Source: JAICMB01 sp963795935
GTDB lineage: Bacteria > Acidobacteriota > Terriglobia > Bryobacterales > Bryobacteraceae
DNA: 64,000 nucleotides
Direction: 5' to 3'
NCBI GenBank assembly: GCA_963795935.1
Contig: CAWCJO010000004.1
Coordinates: forward strand, 682,001-746,000
Part shown: piece by piece, positions 1 through 10,456 of the stretch
Numbering within the stretch: position 1 is the first letter of the stretch
How the letters are laid out: the number at the start of each line of letters is the position of its first letter
Made by a program: the position numbers and the translations under genes
Notes under the pieces: generated by a model
Databases searched by the model: none
What the model saw: only the letters and a program-made list of their open reading frames with translations
What the model was told of the DNA's origin: nothing

Positions 1-150
1 ATCCACTTGGGAATAATTTTCCGGGCTTCATCGAGAGACACTGTACGGCCTTGCATCGGCATCTTGGATACCGCGACCGATCGCTGCCGACGTTTTGGCA
101 TCCACCTCTACCTCTTGAGTAACCGGCACTTGCAATTTCAAGTCAACCAC
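1..150 (-). CDS. RelB/ParD-style antitoxin, cut by window edge, one frame break
   Basis: Reading leftward from a GTG at 150, the peptide carries LQVPVTQEVEVDAK, then AAIGRGIQDADA. After dropping one extra base near position 47 it continues GRTVSLDEARKIIPKW and leaves the window. This resembles a common short antitoxin whose C-terminal part (GRTVSLDEAR, then a Trp) binds a RelE/ParE-type toxin. Without the frame correction the frame ends at 28 in unrelated residues. The start could also be a TTG a few bases inside. No toxin gene is visible, but it may lie left of the window. The family call is from memory of similar antitoxins and rests on about 48 residues. Confidence 0.5.
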
Positions 151-203
151 TCTCTCGAAAGTAGCGCAAGAGGCAAGCCGGAGATCGCAGCGGCCCGGGG
201 AAC

Positions 204-617
204 TCACGTAGAGAGATCGTTGGCGAGAAACGGACCGTGGACGACGACCTCGCCGCCTCGAACGGCAAATCGAGCGCTCCAGCGGACCAGCCGGTGACGG
301 CAGTCGCCCGAAAGCACAATATCGAATCCATCGGCTATGCGCGCGGCCCACAGTTCATAGTGGCCGGGAGCGTCGTCGCGCCACGTTGCCAGGAGCACTT
401 TCTCAGCGCTGGCTGTCGCGCGGGAATCGATAAACCGCTCGCGCCCGGGCAGCGGGGTCACGGTCAGTTTGGGAAAGTGCGCGCGCTCGACCTCGACGCG
501 CGCGACGGCATTCGCGCCGCCCCCGCCGCTGAGCCGCAGCACCTCGAAACCGCCGCCGGAGGCGCCCGTGATTGCGAGATCGCCGAATTTGACGCAGTCG
601 AGCGTGAGCTGGATCAT
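204..617 (-). CDS. small conserved-looking protein of unknown function, downstream of gnd
   Basis: A 137-residue protein starting MIQLTLDCVKFG. Its ATG lies one base after the stop codon of gnd, so the two are probably co-transcribed and translationally coupled. There is no signal peptide or membrane segment. The middle is rich in alternating hydrophobic and charged residues (VARVEVERAHFPKLTVTPL, then VLLATWRDDAPGHYELWAAR), as in a beta-rich globular domain. I do not recognise a family. The coupling to gnd hints at a link with pentose phosphate or sugar metabolism, but nothing in the sequence proves it. Confidence 0.55.
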   Translation of the reverse strand: MIQLTLDCVKFGDLAITGASGGGFEVLRLSGGGGANAVARVEVERAHFPKLTVTPLPGRERFIDSRATASAEKVLLATWRDDAPGHYELWAARIADGFDIVLSGDCRHRLVRWSARFAVRGGEVVVHGPFLANDLST

Positions 618-618
618 T

Positions 619-2085
<1,467 letters not shown>

Positions 2086-2102
2086 TCTGACAGACTTGAA
2101 AA

Positions 2103-2882
2103 ATGACGTTAGGGCCGAGGCGTTGGCCGGCCGTTCTCCTCCTCTCGCTCTCGACGGCCTGCACGCCCCAACGCCCCGGCCTCACCGTCGCCGCAGCCGC
2201 CAACCTCACCGGGGTGTTCGGGCGCATCGGACCCGATTTTGAAGCGCGCACCGGCATTCACGCGGTCTTCAGTTTCGCCTCCACGGCGCAATTGACGCAA
2301 CAGATCGAGAACGCCGCGCCTTTCGACGTCATCGCCGCCGCCGACGCCGCGCACGTGGAGGAGCTCGAGCGCCGCGGCCTTCTTGTACCCGGCAGCCGCG
2401 CCGTGTACGCCGTCGGCATCCTGGCGCTTTGGATCCCGCCGAGCAGCAACGCCGATGTTGCCGGCTTGAAAGATCTCACGCAGCCCGCCGCGCGGGTGAT
2501 TGCGATTGCGAACCCCAAGCTCGCGCCGTATGGAGAAGCCGCGGTTGAGACGCTGGAACGCCTCGGCATCTGGGACCAAGTGGAGCGCAAGATTGTCTAC
2601 GCCGAGAACATCAATATGGCGAAGCAGTATGGGGCCTCGAGAAATGCCGACGCAGTGTTCACGGCCTACTCGCTGGTCCTGCACGAGGCCGGAAAGGTCA
2701 TAAAGGTCAGCGAAAAACTGCACCAGCCGCTGGTCCAGGAGCTGGGTATCGTGGCGAGCTCGAAGCGCCAGGACGCCGCGCGCAAGTTCGCCGAGTACCT
2801 GCTGCGCGGCCCGGGGCGGAAAACGCTGGCCGAATCGGGATACACAACGCCCCGCTGGAGGCTGGAGGAACTGATATCCTGA
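2103..2882 (+). CDS. modA: ModA-like substrate-binding lipoprotein (molybdate/tungstate or other oxyanion)
   Basis: This is a periplasmic solute-binding protein of the ModA/Wtp type. The first 19 residues are a lipoprotein signal ending LSTAC, with Cys20 as the lipidation site. The mature part begins LTVAAAANLTGVF, the classical ModA start (AAASL), followed by FSFASTAQLTQQI and PFDVIAAAD, which form the anion pocket. The second lobe has IAIANPKLAPYGEAA and a long helix with VVYAEN-like residues (IVYAENINMAKQY). Length is 259 residues, normal for ModA. No modB or modC permease or ATPase gene follows, so it is an orphan binding protein here. Anion specificity cannot be read from sequence alone. 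Confidence 0.85.
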   Translation: MTLGPRRWPAVLLLSLSTACTPQRPGLTVAAAANLTGVFGRIGPDFEARTGIHAVFSFASTAQLTQQIENAAPFDVIAAADAAHVEELERRGLLVPGSRAVYAVGILALWIPPSSNADVAGLKDLTQPAARVIAIANPKLAPYGEAAVETLERLGIWDQVERKIVYAENINMAKQYGASRNADAVFTAYSLVLHEAGKVIKVSEKLHQPLVQELGIVASSKRQDAARKFAEYLLRGPGRKTLAESGYTTPRWRLEELIS

Positions 2883-2889
2883 GGGAGAA

Positions 2890-3243
2890 TTGCGCCGCGG
2901 CATTCACATCACGGTCAGCATCTTGGCGGTTCTGCTGCTCTTGAAGCCGTTCGATTGCTTTAGTAGCGGCAAATTCAGCCAGAAGGCCGCGGACTGCTGC
3001 CGGAAGGGCAAGTGCGTTCCCTCTCCGAACGCCGACGATTGCTGCAAAGGCACGCTTCCCGGCGGCAAGCAACTTGTGGTCGCGAGAGCTCCGCAGCATT
3101 TTACGCCGAGCCTTGAATTTGTCTACGTGAGCGCGCTGGCGGCAATGGAACCCGCATTCGCAGCAACGGCGTCGGCGGGCGACGACGACGCGCCACCGGG
3201 TTCACCGCCCGGTCCCCGGCTCAACCTCCCACTCCTGATCTAG
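2890..3243 (+). CDS. small Cys-rich exported protein heading the metal-efflux operon
   Basis: A 117-residue protein from a TTG start at 2890 with a GAGGGAGAA ribosome site. It begins with a signal peptide (MRRGIHITVSILAVLLLLKP). The mature part has a compact cysteine cluster: ADCCRKGKCVPSPNADDCC within about 20 residues, preceded by a single Cys at DCF. The tail ends in a Pro/Gly-rich stretch. It lies just before the efflux genes on the same strand, so metal binding or sensing in the envelope is a fair inference, but no named family is recognised. It is not CusF, which is Met/His/Trp based. The frame is intact, unlike the pump genes behind it. Confidence 0.7.
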   Translation: MRRGIHITVSILAVLLLLKPFDCFSSGKFSQKAADCCRKGKCVPSPNADDCCKGTLPGGKQLVVARAPQHFTPSLEFVYVSALAAMEPAFAATASAGDDDAPPGSPPGPRLNLPLLI

Positions 3244-3318
3244 CCCCTCGCTAGACGTGTGTTTTTTCACGCGTCTCGAGGAAGCAACTTTACGATTCAG
3301 GAGATAAGGGAGGCAATA

Positions 3319-4041
3319 ATGCAACGATTGATCCCCTGCGCCGTTTTGATCGGCGCCGCGAATTGCGTCTTAATCGCAGGCGCTTTCTATCGTCAGAAAA
3401 TCGTTTCGCCGGTCGCGCCGCCGTGGGAAGCGGCCGCGCGGCTGCATCGACCGCCACGCAAGCCGATCTCCGGCACGCTGCGGATCGATCCCGAAGGCGT
3501 CGAGTTCCGCTCGAAAGACTTCTCCAAGAAATGGGCATTTCTGGAGATCCACACTTTCGATTTATCGAACCCCGATCTCACCCTGACCATCTATGAGAAC
3601 CGCCGCTGGCACGAGCCGGGCGAGAGGCGATTTCATTTCACACTCCAGCGGGACATCCCAGCCGCGATTGCCGCCGTCCTGACGGAAGGAGTGGAGAGGC
3701 CCGTGCGCAACGGCGCCCCCGATGAGAAATCCCCGGCAATCGCGGAGATTCCGGCGCGCCATTCCACGCGCTTCGGCGGCAGCAACGGCATGCTTCGATT
3801 TCGCGAATCGGGAATCGATTACGTCAGTTCAAACGCTCGCGATAGCCGTAGCTGGCGATGGAGCGATCTTCAGACCATCGCCAATCCCGATCCCTACACG
3901 CTGCGGGTGACGGCCTACCGCGAAATCGACGAGTTTGAGTTGAAACGCCCGCTGTCCCGTTCTCTCTTCGATACGCTCTGGAACAAGCTGTACGCGGCCG
4001 ATCTGAATGTTTCGGTCGGCAAAGGAGACGATCGCCAATGA
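3319..4041 (+). CDS. membrane-anchored protein with two PH-like repeats, metal-efflux operon
   Basis: The preferred start is the ATG at 3319 behind AGGGAGG, giving 240 residues; the open frame runs back to 3259. One N-terminal membrane segment (residues 5-20) anchors a soluble part built from two similar halves. The first half has GTLRIDPEGVEFRSKDFSKKWAF and the second GMLRFRESGIDYVSSNARDSRSWRW, each followed by strands such as LTLTIYENR and LRVTAYREI. This strand pattern with a Trp next to LEIHTF or SDLQTI resembles bacterial PH-like domains. Its stop codon overlaps the start of the outer-membrane gene (ATGA), so it belongs to the efflux operon. The function is unknown. Confidence 0.65.
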   Translation: MQRLIPCAVLIGAANCVLIAGAFYRQKIVSPVAPPWEAAARLHRPPRKPISGTLRIDPEGVEFRSKDFSKKWAFLEIHTFDLSNPDLTLTIYENRRWHEPGERRFHFTLQRDIPAAIAAVLTEGVERPVRNGAPDEKSPAIAEIPARHSTRFGGSNGMLRFRESGIDYVSSNARDSRSWRWSDLQTIANPDPYTLRVTAYREIDEFELKRPLSRSLFDTLWNKLYAADLNVSVGKGDDRQ

Positions 4042-5271
4042 AGCGCGCGCCTCTGCTCTGTCTGGCTTTCTGTTCCCTGACGGCGTTCGGCCAGGCGATC
4101 CCCGTCCTGCTCGACGAAGCGGCGCACAATAATCCCGACATCATTGCCGCGCTGCGGGCATGGCAAGCCGCCGAACAGGTTCCTTCGCAGGTTTCCACGC
4201 TGCCCGATCCGCAGGTGACGGTTCAGCACTTCTCCGTCGGCAGCCCCGTGCCGTTTGCGGGATACAGCAACAGCGACTTCGCCTACATCGGCTTTGGAGT
4301 GTCCCAGGAAATCCCCTATCCGGGCAAGTTGAAGCTGCGCGGCGAGGCCGCGCAGCGCGATGCGGCCGTCGCGCGCGAACGTTCGAGGCGGCCAAGCGAT
4401 CCGTGTTCGAACAGGTGAAGGCCGCGTACTTTCAACTCGCTTACATTCAACAGACGCTCGGGGTCCTGGAGCGCGACCAGAAGCTGCTCGATCAGATTGA
4501 GAAGATCGCCGAGGCTCGTTATCGCGTGGGGCAAGGCAAGCAGCAGGATGTTCTGAAAGCGCAATTGCAGAGGACGAAGCTCCTGCGCGAGCTGGCCCAT
4601 CATCACGAACTGATGGGGACCGCGCAGGCGCGGTTGAACAAGCTGCTGAATCGCCCGCAAGGGTCGCCCGATATCTCACGACGGAACTGACGGAAACGCC
4701 TCTGCGTTATTCCTCGGACGAATTGCTGGCGAAAGTGCGCACCCAGAACCCGGATGTCGCCGGTCAGCAGGAAATGGTTCGCAAGCAGAGTCTGCAAGTG
4801 GAGATGGCGCGCAAGGATCGCTATCCGGATTTCAGCGTGCAGTATATGTGGCAGCACACGGCCGAGCAGTTTCGCGATTACTACATGCTGACTTTCAGCG
4901 CGCGGCTGCCGATTTATCGCCGCAGAAAGCTGAATCCGGAGATGACGCAGGCGGTCGAGGAACTCAATCGGTCGCGCCGCGAGTACGAAAGCCAGGTGCA
5001 GCAGGCATATTTCGAGGTGCGGGACCAGTTGCTCGCCGCCGAAACCGCCGAACAGATGTTGAAAATCTATCGCGAAGGTCTGATCCCGCAGGCGCTGGCG
5101 ACGTTTCGAGCCGGTCTCGCGGCTTACGAGGCCGGCAGCGAGGATTTCGAAACGCTGCTCTCGTCGTTTCTGGATGTCCTCAATTTCGACGAGGAGTACT
5201 GGAAGACGCTGGCGGACCACGAAACCGCGCTGGCCCGGATCGAGCAGCTGACGGGTGTGGCGATTCAATAG
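4038..5271 (+). pseudogene. cusC: outer-membrane efflux protein (TolC/CusC-like), frameshifted
   Basis: Outer-membrane channel component of a Cus/Czc-type RND heavy-metal exporter. A signal peptide (MKRAPLLCLAFCSLTAFGQA) is followed by typical outer-membrane-factor helices: AALRAWQAAEQ, VSQEIPYPGKLKLRGEAA, VFEQVKAAYFQLAYIQQ, EARYRVGQGKQQDVLKAQLQ, LLNRPQG, then a second repeat ending FETLLSSFLDVLNFDEEYW. The coding signal moves through three frames, with breaks near 4380 and 4672, so the sequence as given makes no full protein. Outside the two breaks the residues look well conserved and contain no stops, which fits single-base sequence errors at least as well as real decay. It starts in an ATGA overlap with the preceding gene, behind AAAGGAGA. 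Confidence 0.85.
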
Positions 5272-5279
5272 GCGGAACG

Positions 5280-6838
5280 ATGCGCCGCTATCAGATTGCA
5301 TTTTTCATCGTGCTGACCGCGGTCGCTATTCTCGCCGGGGCTGCGGTTTCCTTGTGGCTCCGCCCCATATCACGGCACCGAATAGAGCGCGACGCGAGCA
5401 AACGCCCGGCAGCTCCGTCGCCGCGCCGAGGCAAATCCGGTCGAGCCGAAACTGGCTCCCGTGCAATTGACGCCGCAACGCATGCAGAGCATCGGGGTGA
5501 AGACCGGCGTTGTGCGAGTACAAACAGTACACGACGAGATCCGAACCACCGGCAATGTCGAGGTGGACGAAACGCGGCTCGCCTGAGGTCCAGGTGCGGT
5601 TCTCCGGCTGGATTCAGAAGGTATATGTGGACGCGACCTACCAGCGTGCGCAAGGGGCAGCCGCTGTTCACGATCTACAGCCCCGAGCTGCGTCACGACC
5701 GAGCAGGAATATCTGCTGGCGCAAAGAGAATCGCGACCTCCTGGCGCAAAGTACCGTTCCCGGCGTCGCGTCCGGACGCCGATTCGCTGTTGAGCGTCCG
5801 CCGCTGGAACGCTGAAGCAGTGGCAGATTCCGGAGCGCGAGATCGCGAAGCTGGAAAAGACCGGCAAGCGTCCAGCGCGAGCTGGAAATCGATTCGCCGG
5901 TATCGGCTTCATCACGGAACGCAATGCTTTGCCGAATATGTAGTGCAGCCGGGCACGAAACTCTACACGATAGCCGATCTCTCAACGGTCTGGGTCTACG
6001 CACAGGTCTTTCAGAACGACATCGGCCGCATCAAGGTCGGCGACAGCGCTGTCATAGATCACGTCGACTCCTATCCTGGCCGCTCGTTTCCGGGCGCGTC
6101 AGCTTCATCTGGCCGCAAGTGGACGAGACAACGCGCACCGCCAAAGGTGCGCGCTGGAAATTCCCAACCCGGAGATGCAAGCTCTCGCTCGGAATGTTCG
6201 TCAATGTGCGGCTCGATCTTCCACTGGGACGGCAGCTTGACCATTCCGGCTTCCGGCGTATTTCAATCCGGAACCCGCCAGATCGCTTTCGTCGATCGCG
6301 GCGATGGCTATTTCGAGCCGCGCGAAATCGAGATCGGCGCACGCGCCGGCGACGATCTCGTCGTTCTGAAAGGACTGAAAGCCGGCGAACACATCGTTAC
6401 CTCGGCCAATTTCCTGATCGACTCCGAAAGCCAGCTTCAGGCGCCATGGGTTCGTTCGCTCCGCCACCGCCGGGCGCGGCGCGGCGGCGGCGATGAACGC
6501 TCCGACAAGATCAGGTTTCAATCGAATATTCCTCGACTCCCGCAACGCCACATCAAGGGCAACAACGTATTTCGCGTCAAGCTGACCGGCGCGGACGGCA
6601 AGCCCGATCACCGGCGCACAGGTGACGGTCACATTCTTTATGGCGGCGATGCCCGCGATGGGAATGGCGGCGATGCGCACATGTCGACCACTCTGAGCGA
6701 AAAAGGCGGTGGCATGTACGAAGGTCCGGCCAGGTGCAGATGGGCGGCACGTGGCAGGTCACCGTGCTGGCGACGAAGAACGGCCAGACGCTGGCGCAGA
6801 AGCAGCTGATCGTCAGCGGCCGAAGGGGGCATGAGTGA
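5280..6838 (+). pseudogene. cusB: RND periplasmic adaptor (CusB-like) with C-terminal YtkA/FixH-like domain, many frame breaks
   Basis: Membrane-fusion protein linking the pump to the outer-membrane channel. It starts MRRYQIAFFIVL with one N-terminal anchor. CusB hallmarks are scattered over all three frames: LAPVQLTPQRMQSIGVKTG near 5450, FSGWIQKVYVDATYQ near 5610, VRKGQPLFTIYSPEL near 5660, TEQEYLLAQRE near 5700, and YTIADLSTVWVYAQVF near 5970. About ten single-base frame breaks lie between them. After about 6550 a separate domain follows (VKLTGADGKP, then ITGAQVTVTFF and a Met-rich stretch MAAMPAMGMAAM, then GGTWQVTVLA). This matches the YtkA/FixH-like fold sometimes fused to metal adaptors. 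It overlaps the start of the pump gene. Confidence 0.8.
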
Positions 6839-9800
6839 TCGCCCGCTGGATCGACTGGTGCGCCCGCAACCGCTTCCTCGTCTTCACGGGGACACTGTCC
6901 TCGTGCTGGCCGGAATCTGGGCCATGCAGCCGCATCCCGCTCGACGCGCTGCCGGACATCTCCGACGTGCAGGTGATCATCCACACGCCATGGAACGGCG
7001 AGCCGCCCAACATCATTGAGGACCAGGTCACTTATCCGATCGTGACGGCGCTGCTGGCCGCGCCCAGCGTGAAGGGCGTGCGGGCGCAGACGATGTTCGG
7101 CGATTCCTATGTGTTCGTCGTATTCGAGGATGGAACCGATCTTTACTGGGCGCGCTCGCGCGTGCTCGAATACTTGCAGCAGATCCAGGGGCGCCTTGCC
7201 CGCGAGCGTTCACCCACCATCGGGCCCGGATGCAACCGGCGCGGGATGGGTTTACGAATACGCGATCGTCGATCACAATCATCGCTACAGCCTGGCGGAT
7301 CTGCGCAGCCTTCAGGATTGGTTCTTCCGCTATCAGTTGGAAACCGTTCCGGGAGTTGCCGAGGTGGCCACCATCGGCGGCTTCGTGCGCCAGTATCAGG
7401 TGCGGCTCGATCCGGACAAGCTCCGCGCCTACAACATCCCGCTGTCGATGGTGATCGACCGCGTTCGCGACAGCACGAATGAGGTGGGCGGCACGGCTGC
7501 ATCGAGTTCGGCGGCGCCGAGTACATGATCCGCGGGCTGGGTTATCTCCAGTCGCTCTCCGATCTCGAGACAGTGCCGGTTGGAAATAAGAACGGCACTC
7601 CCGTGCTGGTGCGGGATCTGGGCACCGTTTCGTTCGGCCCGATATCCGGCGAGGCGTTGCCGAATGGAATGGCGAAGGCGAGACCGTCGGCGGCATCGTG
7701 GTGATGCGCTACGGCTTGAACGCGCTGAACGTGATCTCCGGCGTGAAGCGAAAGCTCGCGGAGATTTCGGGATCGCTGCCGCCGGGCGTCGAAATCGTAG
7801 CCGGCTACGATCGATCCGGGCTGATCCGCGCCTCCATCAGACACTCTGCAGCGCGACCTGATCGAGGAGGCGGTCATCGTCAGCGTGGTGATCATCGTTT
7901 TCCTGTTTCACTTCCGTTCGGCATTCATCCCGATCCTGACTCTGCCCATCGCCGTTGTCGCGTCGTTCATTCCGATGTACTACCTGCAGGTCAGCTCAAA
8001 CATCATGTCGCTGGGCGGCCTGGCGCTGGCGATCGGCGTTCTGGTCGATGCGGCGATCGTGATGGTGGAGAACGGTTACCGGCATCTATCCGAAGCGCAG
8101 CAGCCGCGCGCCGTCGGAGCCACGCGAGATTTCACGCCGGGAGCGAGAAGCGGATTCTGCTGGATGCCGCCAAACAAGTCGCGCCCGCGCATCTTTTTCT
8201 CCCTGCTGATCATCGTTGTCTCGTTCCTGCCGGTCTTTCTGCTGGAAGCGCAGGAAGGCCGCATGTTCCGGCCGCTGGCGTGGACCAAGACGCTGGCGGT
8301 CGGATTCTCTTCATCTGCTGGCGATCACGCTGGTGCCGTCGCTGATGCTGATGTTCATTCGGGGACGGCTGCGGCCGGAATCGCGCAACCCGATTTCGCG
8401 CGTCACGCAGGCGATCTATCTCCCCGATCCTGAAGCTCTGTCTTCGTTTTCCGAAAGACTACATTGCTCGTGAACTGCTTTTTCTCGCCGTCACATTTCC
8501 GCTTGCGTTGCAAGCTCGGGCAGCCAGTTCATGCCGCCGCTATTCGAAGGGTGCGTCGCTCTACATGCCGACGGCGCTTCCCGGCATTTCGATCGGGCAG
8601 GCGACGCAACTGATGCAGGAGCAGGACCGCATCATTGCGTTCGTTCCCGGAGGTCGAGAGCCGTATTCGGCTCGATAGGACGATCCGACAGCGCAACCGA
8701 CAACGCGCCGCTCGATATGTACGACACCACCGTCATGCTCAAGCCGCGCGAACAATGGCGCGCCGGAATGACGCTACGAAAAACTCATTTCCGAAATGGA
8801 CGCGAAGCTCCAGTTTCCCGGCCTTATCGAATACGTGGACCATGCCGATCGAGAACCGCCTCGATATGGAGCTGACGGGAATCAAGACGCCCGTGGGAAT
8901 CAAGATCCAGGGACCCAACCTCGAAGGGATCCAGCAAATCGGCGCGCAGATGCAGCAGATCTTGGTCAGTCTGCCGGAAATGAGATCCATCTTCGCGGAA
9001 CGCGTCGCGCAAGGCTTCTACATAAACATCGAAGTGAACCGTGCTGAAGCGGCGCGATACGGATTGACGGTCGGCGACGTGCAGCGCGCGATCACCTCCG
9101 GGATCGGCGGCGACAACATCGCCGAGAACGTCGAGGGCCGGGAGCGTTATCCGATTTCCATCCGCTACGCGCCCGATTTCCGCGACGATCTGGATAAACT
9201 CCGGCGCGTCCTGATCGCCACGCCCTCGAATGGCCAGGTGCCCCTTGGCGAAGCTGGCGAAGCGTCTCGTTTTCGAAGGGCCCGACGATGATTCGCGATG
9301 AAGATGCGGCGCTTGACCGGGTACGTGTACATCGACCTGAACACGAGCGACTATGGCGGATTCGTGGAGCGCGCCGACAAACTCTGCGTGACAAGCTGGC
9401 GCTGCCAGCCGGCTACAGCTTCAAGTGGTCCGGCGAATACGAGTTCGAGCTGCGCGCCAAAGAGCGGCTGAAGATCATCTGCCGGTCGTCTTTTTCGTGA
9501 TCTTCCTGCTGCTCTACATGGTTTTCCATTCTCTGTCGCGAAGCGGTGGTTCTGATCTTTCCGACGATTTACGCGATGACAGGAGGCCTGCTGTTGCAGT
9601 GGCTGCTCGGCTACAACTTCAGCGTCGCCGTGTGGGTCGGTTATATCGCGCTGTTCGGGATCGCCGTCGAGACCGGCGTCGTCATGGTCGTTTACCTCCA
9701 CGAAGCGCTCGACCGCAAACTCGCAGCTGGCGAAGTGATCTTGACAGATTGCGGATATTCAGCAGGCCGCCACGATCGAGGGCGCCGTGCATCGCCTTCG

Positions 9801-10027
9801 GCCCAAGCTGATGACGGTGAGCGGCGGTCCTGGCCAGCCTCGTGCCGATCCTCTGGGAATCCGGTGTCGGCTCGGACGTCATGAAACCAATCGCGGCGCC
9901 GATCGTCGGCGGCATGATCACCTCCACGATTCACGTTCTGATTTTGGTGCCGGTCTTTTTCGTTCTTCTGAAGCGGCGCGCGTTAAGGCGCGGTGTATTG
10001 AAGAGATCCGATAGCATTGACGATTAA
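6835..10027 (+). pseudogene. cusA: RND heavy-metal efflux pump (CusA/CzcA-like), many frame breaks
   Basis: Inner-membrane proton-driven pump of about 1,060 residues, which fits the CusA/CzcA size. It starts MIARWIDWCARNRFLVF (GTG at 6835). Clear family pieces follow: IPLDALPDISDVQVI, EPPNIIEDQVTYPI, SVKGVRAQTMFGDSYVFVVF near 7060, IEEAVIVSVVIIVFLFHFR near 7870, SLGGLALAIGVLVDAAIVMVEN near 8020, GLTVGDVQRAI near 9070, GYSFKWSGEYEFE near 9420, and a last helix VLILVPVFFVLLKRR. The reading frame changes every 100-300 bases, far more often than in the rest of the window. The metal specificity (Cu/Ag against Co/Zn/Cd) cannot be settled from such a broken sequence. Confidence 0.85.
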
Positions 10028-10038
10028 AGGAGAACCAA

Positions 10039-10377
10039 ATGAAACGAACGTTAGCGATTGGTCTGCTCTGGTATGCGAGCGGCCTTTCGATGTGGGCGGC
10101 CTCGCAAACACTGACCGGTCAAATCAGCGACGCCATGTGCGGCGCCAGCCACGCCGGGATGGGCGACATGGGCAAGAACCCGAAAGAATGCACGGCCGCC
10201 TGTGTCAAGGCCGGTTCAAAGTACGTGTTCGTCAGCAAGGGCAAGATCTATGGAATAGAAAACCAGAATTTCGCAAGCTTGGCCGCGAACGCCGGGGCAA
10301 CGGTGCAACTAACCGGCGATCTCGACAAGCGCGGCAAGAACATCACTGTTACGAACATCGCGCCCGCGGGGCATTGA
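10039..10377 (+). CDS. small exported protein with SDxMCGxxH motif
   Basis: A 112-residue protein, intact, following the pump gene after 11 bases and behind AAAGGAG. A signal peptide (about residues 1-20) precedes LTGQISDAMCGASHAGMGDMG, then ECTAACVKAGSKYVFV and a beta-rich end (TVQLTGDLDKRGKNITVTNI). The combination of TGxIsDxMCGxxH with a downstream CxxxC is, to my memory, a recurring small exported family in Acidobacteriota. The Cys, His and Met residues could bind a soft metal. Its place at the end of the efflux operon supports a periplasmic metal-handling or sensing role, but this is inference. Confidence 0.7.
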   Translation: MKRTLAIGLLWYASGLSMWAASQTLTGQISDAMCGASHAGMGDMGKNPKECTAACVKAGSKYVFVSKGKIYGIENQNFASLAANAGATVQLTGDLDKRGKNITVTNIAPAGH

Positions 10378-10456
10378 CCGCGCCGCGAGTTACGGAACCT
10401 CCCCTACGCCAACCCGCGCCCGCACAACGCCTCGCTGAAGAGATAAACTGCTAGCC

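Noticed and set aside
5570..5590. TGA in the cusB frame after DETRLA as another Sec codon
   Set aside because: The family has no Cys there, and the correct sequence (PEVQVRFSGW) continues in another frame. It is a frame break, not recoding.
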